Shown in pieces: positions 20,890 through 33,158 of a stretch of 64,000 nucleotides of DNA. Each line of letters opens with the position of its first letter. Position 1 is the first letter of the stretch. Under the pieces are notes generated by a model, which saw only the letters and a program-made list of their open reading frames with translations, ran no database searches and had not been told where the DNA came from. Source of the DNA: Prorocentrum cordatum (lineage: Eukaryota; Sar; Dinophyceae; Prorocentrales; Prorocentraceae); the NCBI GenBank assembly GCA_963575745.1, contig CAUYUJ010006335.1, forward strand, positions 1,035,893 through 1,099,892, in the 5' to 3' direction. The position numbers were made by a program, and so were the translations under genes.

Positions 20890-21250
20890 GGAAGTTCCCG
20901 AGCAATGAGTTTCAGAGCAAGGAGTTTCAGAGCAATGAGCTTCAGAGCAATGAGCTTCAGAGTAATGAGTTTCAGAACAATGAGTTTCAGATCAATGAGT
21001 TTCAGAGCGATGAGTTTCCCATCAGTGAGAGTTTCAGAGCAGTGAGTTTCAGAGCAATGCGCCTTTTTAGAGTCAGCAATGAGAGTGTGAGGGAGTTCTC
21101 GAGCAAGGGGTTCCAGAGCGAGCAATGCGTTGGAGGGCAATGAGCTTCAGAGCAATGAGTTCCAGAGCAATGAGCTTCAGAGCAACGAGTTTCAACGCAA
21201 TGAGTTACAGAGCAGTGAAATTTTCAGAGCACTGATTTTCAGAGCATTCA
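20890..21250. repeat. TTTCAGAGCAATGAG 15-bp minisatellite
   Basis: More than twenty imperfect units of TTTCAGAGCAATGAG. The multiple-of-three period keeps frames open on both strands (NEFQS repeats on plus, LIALK on minus), which does not indicate a gene. Confidence 0.9.
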
Positions 21251-21659
21251 GCCTTTGAGAGTTTCCGAGCATCCTCCTTCTCCTATTCCTCCTCTTTCTC
21301 ATTCTCCCCCTCCCCCTCCTCTTCCTCGTCGTCGTCGGTGTTGTCGTCAGCGGCGGGGGCAGGAACGAATAATTCGTTTCCGTTGTCGTCGGGGCCCCAG
21401 TCCGTCAATGAGGCCGCCAGACAAGTATTTATTTTTTATTTTCCCGCTGTTGCGTTTTTTTGTCTGTAACGCCTCTACTCGGTTATGGAGATGGGGAAGG
21501 GGGACAAACTAGGTGCGTTCGTGTCAGATCTGACGTCCTACTCCTACCCCCTCCCATCACTTACCATGGCGTAGATCTCCTCTCGATTCGCACAATCGGA
21601 TGTCGTAGCATGGCATAGCATTACGTGACATAGAACGGTGCTGACGATCAGCGCGTAGC

Positions 21660-22700
21660 ATGACATCGCATGGCGTGGCGGCGTCCCAGAGTGTGGCGGG
21701 CCCTTGCGGCTCAAACCATGACTGAATGTGTAATATCATTTCCGATGGCTTTTGGAAGGTATTTCTGATTATGGAGCCTATTTGGAAGGACCGAAAATCA
21801 TGCCGTGGCATGGCACTGGAAACAACGACGCCAGCGCTGCAGCCGGCGCACGATTCGAAACGAGCGGAAACGCGGAAATGAGGCCAGCGCTGCAGCGGCA
21901 GCACGATTCGGAACGAGCGGTAGCCCGAAAATGAGGCCAGCGCTTCAGCGAGAGCAGCGTTTTCAATCAAAACAACAACAGCAACAAAACAAGCGCGGAG
22001 ACGCGGAAATGTGGACGCGTAGTTGACATAGCATGGCGTGGCGGCGCCCCAATGTGGGGGGGCTTCTGCGGCCCAAGGTACAACGAATCGACACCGAATG
22101 TGGAATCATTTCCGATGGTTTTTGCGGGGAAGTGTTTTTTTAGTTTTTGGGGCCTATTTGGAAGGACTGGAACCCATGCCGTGGCATGGCGCTGCAGATA
22201 ATGACGCCAAAAGTGCAGCGGGAACACGATCCGAAACGAACGGGAGCACGGAAATGAGGCCAGCGCTGCAGCGCCCGAGCATGAGGCCAGCGCTTCAGTG
22301 AGAGCAGCGTTTTGAAACAGCAAAAGAAAAACAAACGCGGAGTCGCGGACATGAGGACGCGTAGCTTGACATAGCATGGCGTGGCGACTCCCTAAGAGTG
22401 TGTGGGGGGCTTCTGCAGCCCAAAAATCAACGAATCGACACCGAATGAGTAATCACTTTGATGTATTGTGCGGAAGGTAATTTTCTAGATGTAGGGCCTA
22501 TTTGGAAGGACCGAGAACCATGCCGTGGCACGGCACTGGAAATAATGACGCCAGCGTTGCAGCGGGCGCACGTTTCGGAATGAGCGGTAACGCGGAAATG
22601 AGGCCAGCGCTGCAGCGGGAGCACGATTCGGAACGAGCGCTAGCCCGAAAATGAGGCCAGCGATTCAACGAGAGAAGCGTTTTGAAAACAACCGAAACGA
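21660..22700. repeat. tandem repeat of about 350 bp, three copies
   Basis: Units start near 21668, 22031 and 22374 at GCATGGCGTGGCG, giving periods of 363 and 343 bp. Each unit carries GGGCTTCTGCGGCCCAA-like, CGAATCGACACCGAATG-like and CCTATTTGGAAGGACCG words, CATGCCGTGGCATGGC, and internal ACGATTCGGAACGAGCG subrepeats before a CAACAGCAAAAC-like A-rich end. Confidence 0.85.
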
Positions 22701-22904
22701 GAAGCAGTTTCCAGGGAATCTTGTGTGTAAAAGATTAGTACGCGGAGGGGAGCCGAACATTTCGCGGACGCCACCAGGGGAGATAGGAGGGTAGTACTCA
22801 CAGTGTTAGGTTGTCGAGGTTCCAGGAAAGAGGAAGAACATGCGGATGATGAGGAGGAAAAGTAGGAGGAGGAGGGCGAGCAGAAAGGCCAGAGGCCTCT
22901 TGGA

Positions 22905-23175
22905 TGCCTCTCCGAGTCTCGTCGGATTTCTTTCGAGAGTTTCCTGGGGTCCTCTTGGGGCGTCTTGGGGGTCTCTTGGCAATCCGGCCTCTTGGGGCGT
23001 CTTGGGTGCTTCTGGGGGGTCTTTTGGAGCTTCTTGGGGCTCTCTTGGGAGCCTCTTGGAAGCATCTTAGGGTCACCGTGGGGGCCTCGTGGGGCCTCCT
23101 AGGCACCTCTTTGGGCAGTTTTGGAGGGTTGCCTTTGGAGCCTCGGGGGCCATCTTGGGCCGTCTTGGGAGAGAT
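22905..23175. repeat. CTTGGGCC array, G-rich orientation
   Basis: Units such as CTTGGGGCGTCTTGGGGGTC, same family and orientation as the 34-36-kb arrays. Confidence 0.7.
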
Positions 23176-23577
23176 CAATCAAAGGAGGGGGGGGCTCCTT
23201 ACTTAAGGTCCCCCCCACAGGAGGCCAACATGTTGCCAAAGCCTGGATCAGAATCAATGATGTTGGCCTTGTGGGCGGGAACCAGACAGTCAACCCGCAT
23301 AGCAAGGATGGGAAACCTTCCCAAGGGTACCTTCGCATCCTTGCCCCCTCGGTCCATCCTTGGCCACTGTCGTTGGCCGCGCCCCGCTCGAGAAGCTTCG
23401 ACATGGGCGTCCAGGGCCCTTGCATCCCTTATCGCGCATCCTTGTGACACGGGCCGACTGTAGCCACGTCCATGGCTTTGTGGTCCGGGCTCCTCGACCG
23501 CGGCCCGGTGGGTACGTCGGGGGCCCCCGAACGGGGTGGTGACCACACCGTGTGGTGAGTCGGTGAGGATTCGGGGT

Positions 23578-23740
23578 CACCGCACGGTTTTGGGACTCGA
23601 GTCTCTCTCTGAGGATGTCTCGGGCGACTGGGGCATCCGAGGTCCCAAAACCGTGCGTTGACGGACCGTGCGGTGAGGTCTTGGGGGATTTCGGGGCCAC
23701 CGCACGGTCTGTCACCGCACCGTTTCGGGACTCGGAAGTG
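23578..23740. repeat. CCGCACGG inverted and direct repeats
   Basis: CCGCACGGTTTTGGGACTCG at about 23580 pairs with CGAGGTCCCAAAACCGTGCG at about 23639. Further CCGTGCGGTGAGGTCTTGG and CCGCACGGTCTGTCACCGCA copies follow. Confidence 0.6.
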
Positions 23741-24790
23741 CGGGGCGGCTCCGCGCGGATGCCCCGCGCAGAGCGCAGCCATACGGCTGCTCACCCGCGG
23801 GGACGCGCCTCGGAGCCCCGACCGCCAGGGGCACGGACGTGCAGGTGCTCGTCGCTCGTGAGGGGCGCCGGGAGGCACGAACCAGGATCGCCATGGATCC
23901 CCGACTCTATCCCTGCACCTTTGCGCTCCTCCTCCATCCATCACTCCATCCCTACCCATCCTACAGCGAGCCGCTTGAATCAGGAACACTTGCTTTTCAA
24001 AGGGGGTTCGGTCGTTCCTTCGGCTTACGTAACTACGTTATTTGTCGTTCCTGATGCGTTACTCCTTGGAAAAAGGGGCTTCGCTCCTTATCCGTAAGGG
24101 CTTTGCCCCATGCCGCCGGCCACCTTTCTCGGATAATGGGAGATGCAAAAGCTAAATGATACCGGAGAAAACCCCAGTCAGACTTTTGTTGGGGCTATGG
24201 GGCTACAGGACTATCGGGCTATAGGGCTATGGGGCTACAGTCAGAACAGGAAAGAACACATAAACATAAAAGGGTTTTATCAGTTTTACGCCGGAAGAGG
24301 GCGTCGTTGAGAGGGTACCTGCCCCGGATGCGGGGATCGGTGTGGCGTCGGTCTCTGGAGCTGGCGGTTTGCGTGGCAAGTGCGCTTAGCTGGTCGCATG
24401 TGATCGGAACGCGTGACCCTTGCAAGGGCCGCCCACCAGCAACTGGCAGTCCTCTGCCCGCGGGCCAGAGAAAATCGTCGCGCGCTCGCAACGGGGTGTG
24501 AGAAAGGGGGTTGGGAAGAGAGCGCGAGTCTCATTTCCAAGAAGCCCCTTCGATAGGCAGCAAACAATGTTTTTTCGCATCATATGCCGCACGGCCAACC
24601 GAACGAACGAACAACTGTCTCGGCGCGCAGTGTTAGCTTCGCTTGCGCGCATCCTGGCTTCCTTCCGTTGCTTCCTTCGCTTCCTTGTCGCCCTCCTCTT
24701 CTTTTTCCTCTTCCCCTGCTTTGCCTTGTCCCGCCCTCCCTTCCTTTCCAGCTCGGAGCTGTCACCGCGCGCGAAAATCGCAATCCAACG
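23741..24790. other. no gene recognised
   Basis: Mixed GC-rich sequence with a short CTATGGGGCTACAGGACTAT repeat at 24195-24240, the same unit as 25440-25745. Frames on both strands are short and show no known motif. Confidence 0.35.
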
Positions 24791-24804
24791 GGCGTTGCTG
24801 TAAT

Positions 24805-25410
24805 CCCTTTGTGTGCCACGACGTCTCGTGTAATTCCTTTGTGTGCGGTCTGGTTGCACTGCCAACGCGGGGGGCACACAAAGGAGTTTCTTTTGGGTAC
24901 GATCGATTTCGCCGCCCCCACAAGAGCACGCGCGATTCCTTTGTGTAGAGCTTGCTCTCCCGCCTCGAGGAACGCACGGGGCCTGGCGCTACAATCACAA
25001 GACCCCGGCGCCTGGCAGTGCGATGCAGCTGCGCTGGATACCACGCCCAAGACGATCCTGCGTGGATTTCGGGTCTTCTGCCGAAATCGCGCTGGCAGCT
25101 GGCCAGCCACATCGCCGGCCCTGCATGCCCGCGCGCGCTACTGCGTTCTGCTGCCGCGACACGTGCTGTTGTCAACGGACGAACAAAATGACGTTGCACG
25201 GTGGTTTGGCTGTACCAAACCACCATGGAATGTTTGTTGGTAGCGGATATTGGGATTTTGTCACCGCCGACAGCCTTGCCACACCATACATGTCAACTGC
25301 ATCCTAGAGCGCGGGCGTGCATCAACCTTGGTTCGGATTACTGGGGATATAGTCGCATGTGTGCACATGCGTTGCGCCGTTGGTGGTGCCAAAGCCCTTT
25401 GTGTGAAATT
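24805..25410. other. stretch with recurring ATTCCTTTGTGTG word
   Basis: The word (A)TNCCTTTGTGTG occurs near 24811, 24833, 24937 and 25396, and its reverse complement CACACAAAGGAGT near 24877. It is not a tandem array. No gene is recognised in this stretch. Confidence 0.4.
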
Positions 25411-25439
25411 CATGTTGTGTGTGTGTGTGTGTGTATGTT

Positions 25440-25745
25440 TCTGGCTCCTATAGCTCTATGGGCTACTTGGCTACAGTGCTATAAGGCAATTGGGCGGTTG
25501 CGCTATAGGGGCTATAGGACTATAGGGCTATAGGGCTATAGTGCTATAGAGCTATAGGGCTATAGGGCTATAGTGCTCTATAGGGCTCCAGGGTTCTAAG
25601 GCTATAGGGCCATAGGCCTATAAGGCTATAGGGCTATAGGGCTATAGAGCTATAGGGTTTTTGCGCTGTAAGGCTATATGGGCTATTGGGCAATTGGGCT
25701 ATTTGGCAATTGTGTTTTAGAGCTATGACGCTATAGGGCTATATG
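25440..25745. repeat. GGGCTATA octamer array
   Basis: CTATAGGG units with drift (CTATAGTGCTATAGAGC, GGCAATTGGGC) over 300 bp, with a smaller patch at 24195-24240. Confidence 0.85.
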
Positions 25746-25749
25746 GCTA

Positions 25750-25920
25750 TACGGTATCCGGGCACCACGGGCACCTCCAGGCATCCCCGAGCACCCAGGC
25801 ACCCGGGCACCCACGGGCACCCGGGCACCCGAACACCCGGCCACCGGCCACCGAAATCCTGGGGCACAGGGCACCCACGGGCACCGGGGCACCCGGGCAC
25901 CCGGCCACCGGCCACCAAAT
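25750..25920. repeat. CACCCGGGCACC short array
   Basis: Units GGGCACCCACGGGCACCCG and GGCCACCGGCCACC. Confidence 0.8.
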
Positions 25921-26032
25921 CGGCGCCCCACCTCACTTAACCATATAAATCCTCTAGGACCCCTACAGAGGCAAGCTCTGATTGGGGAATCATGAGCTCT
26001 GGGCGCCGTCGTGAAGTAGTGTCGGGACCTGT

Positions 26033-26375
<343 letters not shown>

Positions 26376-26377
26376 GC

Positions 26378-26760
26378 TTTTATGGTTTTGGACCCTGACC
26401 ATGTCGATCCGCGTGAGGGGTGCCACCGGATTTCAGAAATGTGGCAAATCCCGTTGGTTTTTTGACCCTGACCCCGCCGATCTGCATGAGGGGTGCAAGC
26501 AAATTTGAGAAATGTAGCAAATCCTTTATGTTTTTTGACTCTGACCCCGCCGATTTGCGTGAGGGGTGCCACCGAATGTTAGACATGTTGCAAATCCGCT
26601 ATGTTTTTGCACTCAGACCCCGCCGATCTGCGTGAGGGGTGCCACCGAATGTCAGACGTGACACATCCTATGTGTTTTTGGACCCTGACCCCGCCGATCT
26701 GCGTGAGGGGTGCCAGCGAATTTCAGAAATGTTGCAAATCCCATGTGTTTGTGAATTTTT
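26378..26760. repeat. 75-bp tandem array, right part
   Basis: Five further units of the same array (GACCCTGACCCCGCCGATC, GTGAGGGGTGCCACCG), period 70-78 bp. Confidence 0.85.
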
Positions 26761-27349
26761 ATCCACCCCAGCAATTCAGACACCACGCTCAGGGCGTGCT
26801 CAACCTGCCCATTTGGACCTCCCCCCCTCGCGCGGTCCATCAACAAGGAACAGTAAGCAGCAAGAAGCAGAACTGTAACAGTGGAAACTGGAAGCTGCAA
26901 CTGGCACAGGAAACTGCGAACCTTCGGCCTACAGCCTGGTGGCCCCACAAGGGGGCCGGCGGCTTTCTCGTTCCTTAGGTCAGGCCGGTGACTGTACGCA
27001 CACGTCCGTCTCCAGCCATCTACTCCACCCCTCCATGCCTCCATGCATCCTACGCCCTACTCCCTCTCTATCCCTGCCCCTTCTGTAGTGAGCACCCCCT
27101 CCCCCACTCGAGCGGCCGCCTGCCAGGCTCCATGCCACCTTCCCCGCTGTCCCTGTCAATAGCAGGGCAGCGCTGGGAGCCCCATCACCGTTCTGCACGG
27201 CTCTTATGGCAAGACGGGGGGTGCGAACATTCTTTCGGCGACCACGTCGACAACCAGTGCAGAGCGAATGTGGTTGCACACCATGCGCGATGCTAGCCAC
27301 TCCGCCGCTACTTTGCACAGTTGTTCCACGGGGATCGTCGGGGTGTCCA

Positions 27350-27515
27350 TGGATTCGATGATTTCATATGCTCTGGCGCGCCTACCGCACCTGGCGAGCA
27401 CGTGGCGAACATGGCGTATTTGGCACACCTGGCGCGCTTGGGCACCTGTCGCACCTGGCCGCGCGACGCACCTGGCACACGTGGTGCACCTCGCGAGCGT
27501 GTGCTGCATGACCTG
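27350..27515. repeat. CACCTGGCGCGC short repeat
   Basis: Loose units GGCGAACATGGCG, GGCACACCTGGCGCGC and GCACCTGGCACACGTGG with a period of about 12-16 bp. Confidence 0.5.
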
Positions 27516-27748
27516 GCGTCCTTGCTGGTTCCTACTCGCTGTCCACCTGGTGGCAATCGTTGCTCACAGTCTTCCGCGCTAATTCGGTGGGAGGACGGGG
27601 GGGGTGAGCGAGATAGCCAGCTTTGAGCGGTCGTGGTGGGAACTTTACCCCTCGCCCACCCCCGACCCCACGCCGCCCCCCTCTCTCGCTGTCTCTCCCT
27701 GCTTCTCTCTCTGTCCATTCGGCCGTTGAGTGTGCCCCTCCCCCCCAG

Positions 27749-27787
27749 GAAGAGGGGAAGCCAGCGCGGTCCTACTACAAGCTTGAG
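27749..27787 (+). CDS. FtsJ-like methyltransferase, exon A (active-site Lys)
   Basis: After a long polypyrimidine stretch ending CCCCCCAG, the frame reads EEGKPARSYYKLE. FtsJ/RrmJ proteins carry an R-S-(x2)-Y/F-K-L-x-E-I segment just before the SAM-binding strand, and its lysine is the first residue of the K-D-K-E catalytic tetrad. E. coli RrmJ has RSRAWFKLDEI here. Joined in phase 0 to exon B the protein reads YYKLE-EIDQRLGIFKPG, as the family expects. The intron would begin GAGCGG, a GA donor. Exon B repeats GAG at its start, so the exact boundary can slide by three bases. The exon is short and its identity depends on the join. Confidence 0.5.
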
Positions 27788-27859
27788 GAGCGGCCGCCCA
27801 CATTCGGCCGAACGCCGCCCACTGGCTGGGGCGGGGGCTCAGCCTTGAGGACGAGAGGA

Positions 27860-28215
27860 ATGAACAGGATGAGGAGGATGTGTATGGATGGATGGATGGA
27901 TGGAAGTTTGTTGATGACGATGATGGGTGATGGTGGGGATGCTGATGATGCTGATAATGGCGATGGTGATGGTGAATGGTGATGATGCGAATGATGAAGA
28001 GGACGATGGCTCCGAGGATGAGGACGAGGATGACGATGATGACGATGAGGACGACGAGGATGCTGGCGAGGATGGTTCGGATCGTATGGAGACTGCGATG
28101 GCGATGGTGACGACGATGGTGATGCTAACGATGATGGTGGTGATGATGGTGATGTGATGACGATGACCATCATGATGGCGGTGATGACGGTGACGATGAG
28201 GTGTCTTGCGGTGGT
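27860..28215. repeat. GATGATG/GATGGTG degenerate triplet tract
   Basis: GATG-rich sequence with GACGATGAC variation. It encodes Asp/Met-rich or Ser/His-rich nonsense in different frames. A similar tract lies at 28750-29200. Confidence 0.8.
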
Positions 28216-28469
28216 GATGTTGATGACCATGATTTGGCACACAGAGCTTGCACTTAGGGGTTTTATACGTCTGAGGAGCCGAGCTCAGCCTGTGGGTCGG
28301 GCGGGCCCCGCTCGGGTCTGTCACCGCCCGAGCTCTCCTGGAAAAGAGCCCGTCCGCGGGCCCGGCGGCTCCGTTCCCGTGTACCGACCCCACATGGACG
28401 ACCTCAACGAGCTCACCTCGTCGATTTTGCTAGCTCGTCGTTGAGGTCGCCCATAGCTAACCCCACACG

Positions 28470-28745
28470 GTTTGCACCCAATGGCTTGCACCGCATAGCG
28501 TGCACAGCATGGCTTTCACAACACACCTGGCACCGCAGAGCTTACTGTTGCACACCTTGCACCATGTATACTGGCCCCACATAGCTTGCACCATGTAGCT
28601 TACACCACATCACGTATACCACATTCCTTGCACCACAAAGCTGGCACCATATAGCTCGCACCGCGTATGTTGCACACCATAGCTTACACCACATAGCTTG
28701 CCCCAAATAGCTTACACAACTTAGCGTGTACCATGCAGCATGCAC
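28470..28745. repeat. TTGCACCACATAGC minisatellite
   Basis: About eighteen imperfect 13-15-bp units such as AGCTTGCACCATGTAGC and TTACACCACATCACG. Confidence 0.8.
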
Positions 28746-28749
28746 CGTG

Positions 28750-29200
28750 GCGATGATAATGATGCTGAAGAGATAATTGGGAGGAGCAGGAGGATGATGA
28801 TGACGATGATGGTGATGATGACGCTGACGATGCGGTGATGATGATGCTACTGATGATGCTGCTCATGATGCTGCTTTGGACGGTCACGGCAGGATGACGA
28901 TGATGTTCATGCGGACGATTGCGATGACGGTGATGCTTGTGATGCTGGTGATTTTGATGATGATGATGATGACGATGATGATGGTGTTGATGTTGACGAT
29001 GCCGATGACGACATTGATGATGATGGCGATGGCGATGACGAGAATGCTGACGATGGTGAGGGTAGCGCCGAAAATGATGTTGCTGCTTCTGGTAATGATG
29101 ATCATCGTCATCATCATCACCATCACCATGCCCATGACCATGATCAGGAGGAGTCGGAGTCGGAGGAGGAGGAGGAGGTAGATGATGATGGAGGTGGGGT
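28750..29200. repeat. GATGATG degenerate triplet tract
   Basis: Second GATG tract, ending in GGAGGAGGAGGAGGTAGATG at about 29165-29190. The 400-residue minus frame over 28684-29886 mostly translates this tract and is rejected. Confidence 0.8.
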
Positions 29201-29429
29201 GTTGTTAGCGCCGCTGGCAGTGACGACGGCGTCGGCGACCCGTAGGGCTCACGTTCGAAACCTGTGTTGCGACGCTTGAAGCTTGTCCGCAGGTGTGCGG
29301 CAGGCCCGAGGTCACCTTTTTCAGGTGTTTCGTTCACGAGATCCTCGCTGGCCTGGGGTTCTCTACCTCGAACAGCTAACAAGCGCTTCCTAAACATCAG
29401 AAGTTCAGTGGCCACCAGTCCCAAGTGCC

Positions 29430-30484
29430 ATGCGGCCGCCATGGAACCGTCATCGAAATGCCATGTGGCCGCCATGGGTGCATCAAGGCCGCTGGTCGGT
29501 CTACTGCGAGGAGTGCCCGAAGTTCGTGTATGCAGACCGGCTTGGGCAAGTTGGATACCAGTGCATCTGCGGATCGAAGTTCGAAGGCGAATGGAGCACT
29601 GGGCACTGCAAGCAACACGGACATGAAGGGCCAGGCCATTGACGTGGAGCAGGCACCTCGCAGGGCCAGTACAAGGGGTCTCTTTGCAAGTGGCTCTCCG
29701 TTCCCTGGCAGGTGGAAGTACATATTCAGCACAGCAGTCCAAAACGAAGGGGCTGCTGGAGGACATGGCTCCAAAGCCATCGCAACCGCAGCAGGTGCGA
29801 CCTGCCGTGGAGTTCCAGGAAATATCTAGGAGAGTCAGTCGAGCGAGCAACGTCTTGGATAAAGCAAAACAATTATGGATTCGCACGCGGGAGGAACACG
29901 AGAAAGACTATTGGACACATGGCGGAAGGCCACCAATGAGCTGGTTGAAGCAGAGGCGGCGGAGGTGGCAACAGCCCAGAAAACCATCCCGCCCAAGGAC
30001 CACCGTGGACGTCGGCGCAGCGCCCCAGGAGGATTTCCAGATGCAGCTTTCCCCCGGCAAGCTTCTGGAGGGCGTCGAGCTTCAAGAGCCGGACAAGAAG
30101 ATGGTCGCAGAAAGGTCGGCAGCAGGCAACATACTCCTCCAGCAGGCGCTCGATCAAGCCATGCGCTCCCCCAAGACAGGCTTCGAGAAGCACCCTCCTG
30201 AGGTGGCCGACTTTGCAGACCGGCTCGCGACGAAGCGCAAGACGGGCGATGCAGGGGCTTCTGTCGCTGCCCCTGGCACTCCTCCTACTCCAGCACCTGC
30301 TCCAGGCGCAGCCTCGGACAGCGATGCAGGAGCGGGGCCCCGCGTTCCTCCATCAGGAAGGGCTCCTGCCGAGGCCGGTGCAGCGGGCCAGGCCGCAGTG
30401 GTCGAGGCGCGGAGGAAGCAGCTGCGGGAGGAGGCAGGCCGAGATATCACCAGAGTACGCAGAGGAGCGAAGTCCATGTGGTAG
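29430..30484 (+). pseudogene. frameshifted retroelement ORF1-like remnant
   Basis: An upstream frame (29430-29642) reads CEECPKFVYADRL then GYQCICGSKF, a C-x2-C ... C-x-C-G zinc-ribbon-like motif. Further down, a frame starting at ATG 29765 reads MAPKPSQPQQVRP then ISRRVSRASNVLDKAKQLW. A neighbouring frame then takes over with LLDTWRKATNELVEAEAAEV and ATAQKTIPPKDH (about 29907-30005). After that the first frame resumes with LLQQALDQAMRSP and EVADFADRLATKRKTGD, ending at a TAG near 30484. A zinc ribbon followed by a charged, coiled-coil-like region matches dinoflagellate LINE ORF1 proteins in layout. The frame jumps mean it is decayed. It sits inside the proposed 11-kb first intron of the FtsJ-like gene. 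The retroelement assignment is inference, and a decayed host gene is the alternative. Confidence 0.4.
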
Positions 30485-30769
30485 CACGATGATGGCAAAA
30501 CAGGAACACCAGTTGTACATGTGATCGTTTTTTATTAATTGTTTTGCCGATCGGCGAGGGTCTTCGCCCCCGCCCCCCCGCGGAGTGGATCTTGGCTGTT
30601 TTTTTGCGCCTGTGTCGAGGAGGCGGAGCCTCTCCCCCAGAGGACGCACGGTTCTAAACAGCCGCATTAAGCAGAGGTCCGGAGCCAGACCCCCCGTCCG
30701 TCAAATTTCGAAACGCCGTTTAAAATGATCTTGGCGAAGGACCCAACCATATGCAATTGTGAGTGACGC

Positions 30770-32145
30770 TTTGTGGGTGCCGTTTTCAGTGGAGTTCTCT
30801 ATGGGGCCACGAAACGCGTGAAGGATGTGCCGTAATGGGTGGGGGGGCGCATACGGGCGGTGGCACTGGGGCCTTCGGTGTGGCTCCATATGGGCCACGA
30901 GACTTTGCACCGGGTGTGGCTGCCGCATGCGGGCGGCGCCCCTCGCTGGAGCTCCCGATGAGGCCACGAAACGTTATGTTGGTTGGGGGAAGCGCATGCG
31001 GGCGGTGCCGCTGGGGTCTTTCTGCGGAGCTCCTTACGGGGCCACGAATCGCTGTACTGGGTGGTGGCCGACGCATGCGGGCGGTGCTGAGGCCTTCGGT
31101 GGAGCTCCCATGGGGCCACGGGAGGGGGGGGGCGCATGCGGGCGGTGCCACTGGGGCCTTCGGTGGAGCTCCCTATGGGCTCACGAACCGTTGTATTGGT
31201 TGGGGTCGCATGCGGGCGGGCCATTGGAGCTCCCTACTGGGCCGCGAAACGCCGTGCCGGGTGGGGGTGACGCACGCGGGCGGTGCCACTGGGGTTTGGT
31301 GGAGCTCCGAATCAACGGGGTCGCGACATGCGGGCGGTGCCGTTGGGGTCTTTCTGTCGAGCTTTCTGCGGGGCCACGAAACGCTCTGCTGGGTGGTCGC
31401 TGGCGCATGCGGGCGGTCTCACTGGGGCCATCGGTGGAGTTGCCCATGAGGCCACGAAACGCTGTGTTGGGTGTTGGCTGACGCATGCGGGCGGTGCCAT
31501 TGGGATTGGGACCTTCGGTGGAGCTCCCTATGGGACGGCGAAGCGCTGTGCTGGGTGGTCGGGTGTTGACTGGCGCATGCGGGCGGTGCCACTTGGGCCT
31601 TCGGTGGAGCCCCCATCTGGGGCCACGAAGCGCTGTGCTGGGTGGTGGCTGACGCTGAGCTCCCTATGGGGCTTTGAAGCGTTGTGTTGGGTGGTTGGGT
31701 GGTGGCTGACGCATGCGGACGGTGCCAGTGGGGCCTTCGGTGGAGCCCCCATCTGGGGCCACGAAGCGCTATGCTGGGTGGTGGCTGACGCAGGCGGCGG
31801 GCCCCACTGGGACTTTCGGTGGAGTTTCCTATGGGACCGCGAAGCGCTGTGCTGGGTGGTCGGGTGTTGGCTGGCGCATGCGGGCGGTGCCACTGGGGCC
31901 TTCGGTGGAGCCCCGTTCTGGGGCCACGAAGCGCTGTGGTTGGTGGTGGCAGACGCATGCGGGCGGTGCCATTGGGGCCTTCGGTGGAGCTCGCTATGGG
32001 GTTTCGAAGCGCTGTGCTGGGTGGTTGGGTGGTGGCTGACGCATGCGGGCGGCGCCAGTGGGGCCTTCGGTGGAGCCCCCATCTGGGGCCATGAAACGCT
32101 GTGCTGGGTTGTGGCTGACGCATGTGGGCAGTGCCACTGGCGCCT
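30770..32145. repeat. 75-95-bp satellite, orientation 2
   Basis: About sixteen units recognisable by GCATGCGGGCGGTGCC and CACTGGGGCCTTCGGTGG, then GAGCTCCCTATGGGGCC and ACGAAACGCTGTGCTGGG. The reverse complement of the 16180-17096 array gives CACTGGGGCCTTCGCTGG and GCCACGAAACG, so both arrays are one family on opposite strands. Open frames on both strands are artefacts. Confidence 0.85.
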
Positions 32146-33080
32146 AAACGCAGGGGGGAGGAGGGGGGTCGAGGAGGAAGGAAGGTGGAGGACCGCGACG
32201 GGATGGTTGGGACAAGCGCTCACCATGCGTAACATGTTCAAGTTCGGTCCCGCAGTCAAGAGCGCGCCCGATGCCCATGCCTGCAAGTTCCTCGAGCGCC
32301 CAGAGGTGCGCGCCACCAGATATGAGAGCGACGATCATCACAGGGCACGCGGTTCAACGCATGATGCAAGCCAGTGGTTACGCCGCGCCGTGCGCCAGAG
32401 AAAGCATCTGACAAGGTGGGCGTCGCAGTCCAACGCAGAGAGCAGCTCCAGTTCGAGAGTTTCGGACGTGTTGCGCTAGACGTGGACCGGGCCATTGGGG
32501 TGGAATATTTGAACCCGTAGCAGCGATCAGCCTGTAGCGGAGTCGACTTGAACGGCTTTTTTCGTTTTCCAGACAAAAAATGGTTGGCCAAGTTTTTTGT
32601 ATTTTTGGAGTTTGTCTGACGACGAGTGCTAGATGGAAAGGAGTCTGGCCAGTTTCGTTTTTTTTTGCCGCAGTCATTGAGAACGCCGCGGCTGGCAATT
32701 TGAGATTGGGTTTGTGGGCCAGAAGATTTTGGAATCAGTGGTTGGCCGCGCCATATCGGGGGCCGACTACGTGCGCCATGGAACGTCAGTGGCGCAATCG
32801 CTCTTGCGCCTTTTTCAGTTCTTTCTTTGAGAATTGGCGAGGCCCGCTGCGGGCCACCAGTCAAGCTTCGCCGCGGCCGGACAGAGTCTCTCCGAAAAGT
32901 GCTTGTCTTGCCGAAGCCGTTCGCTCAGCCGCCATCGGCGCTGGAGATGATGGGCCCGAACGGCAACGGGTCTCGTCGCGCGGACGAGTAGCAGGAACAT
33001 GAGGAAGAGAAAAAACAAAGAGCGCCATGCGGCGTTTTTCCAACGCCGAGAAGCCCGAGCGACGGATCAGTTTCAAGGGT
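32146..33080. other. no gene recognised
   Basis: Unique-looking sequence. Plus and minus frames of 60-200 codons exist, but composition and motifs do not identify a gene. Confidence 0.35.
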
Positions 33081-33097
33081 TTTGGGCGCCGTGGGGG

Positions 33098-33158
33098 AGT
33101 CGGAGGAGGAGGGGGCGGAGGGGGCGGAGGAGGAGGAGGAGGAGGAGGAGGAGGAGGA
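33098..33158. repeat. (GGA)n tract
   Basis: GGA triplets with a GGGGGCGGAGGGGGCGGAGG start. Confidence 0.9.
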
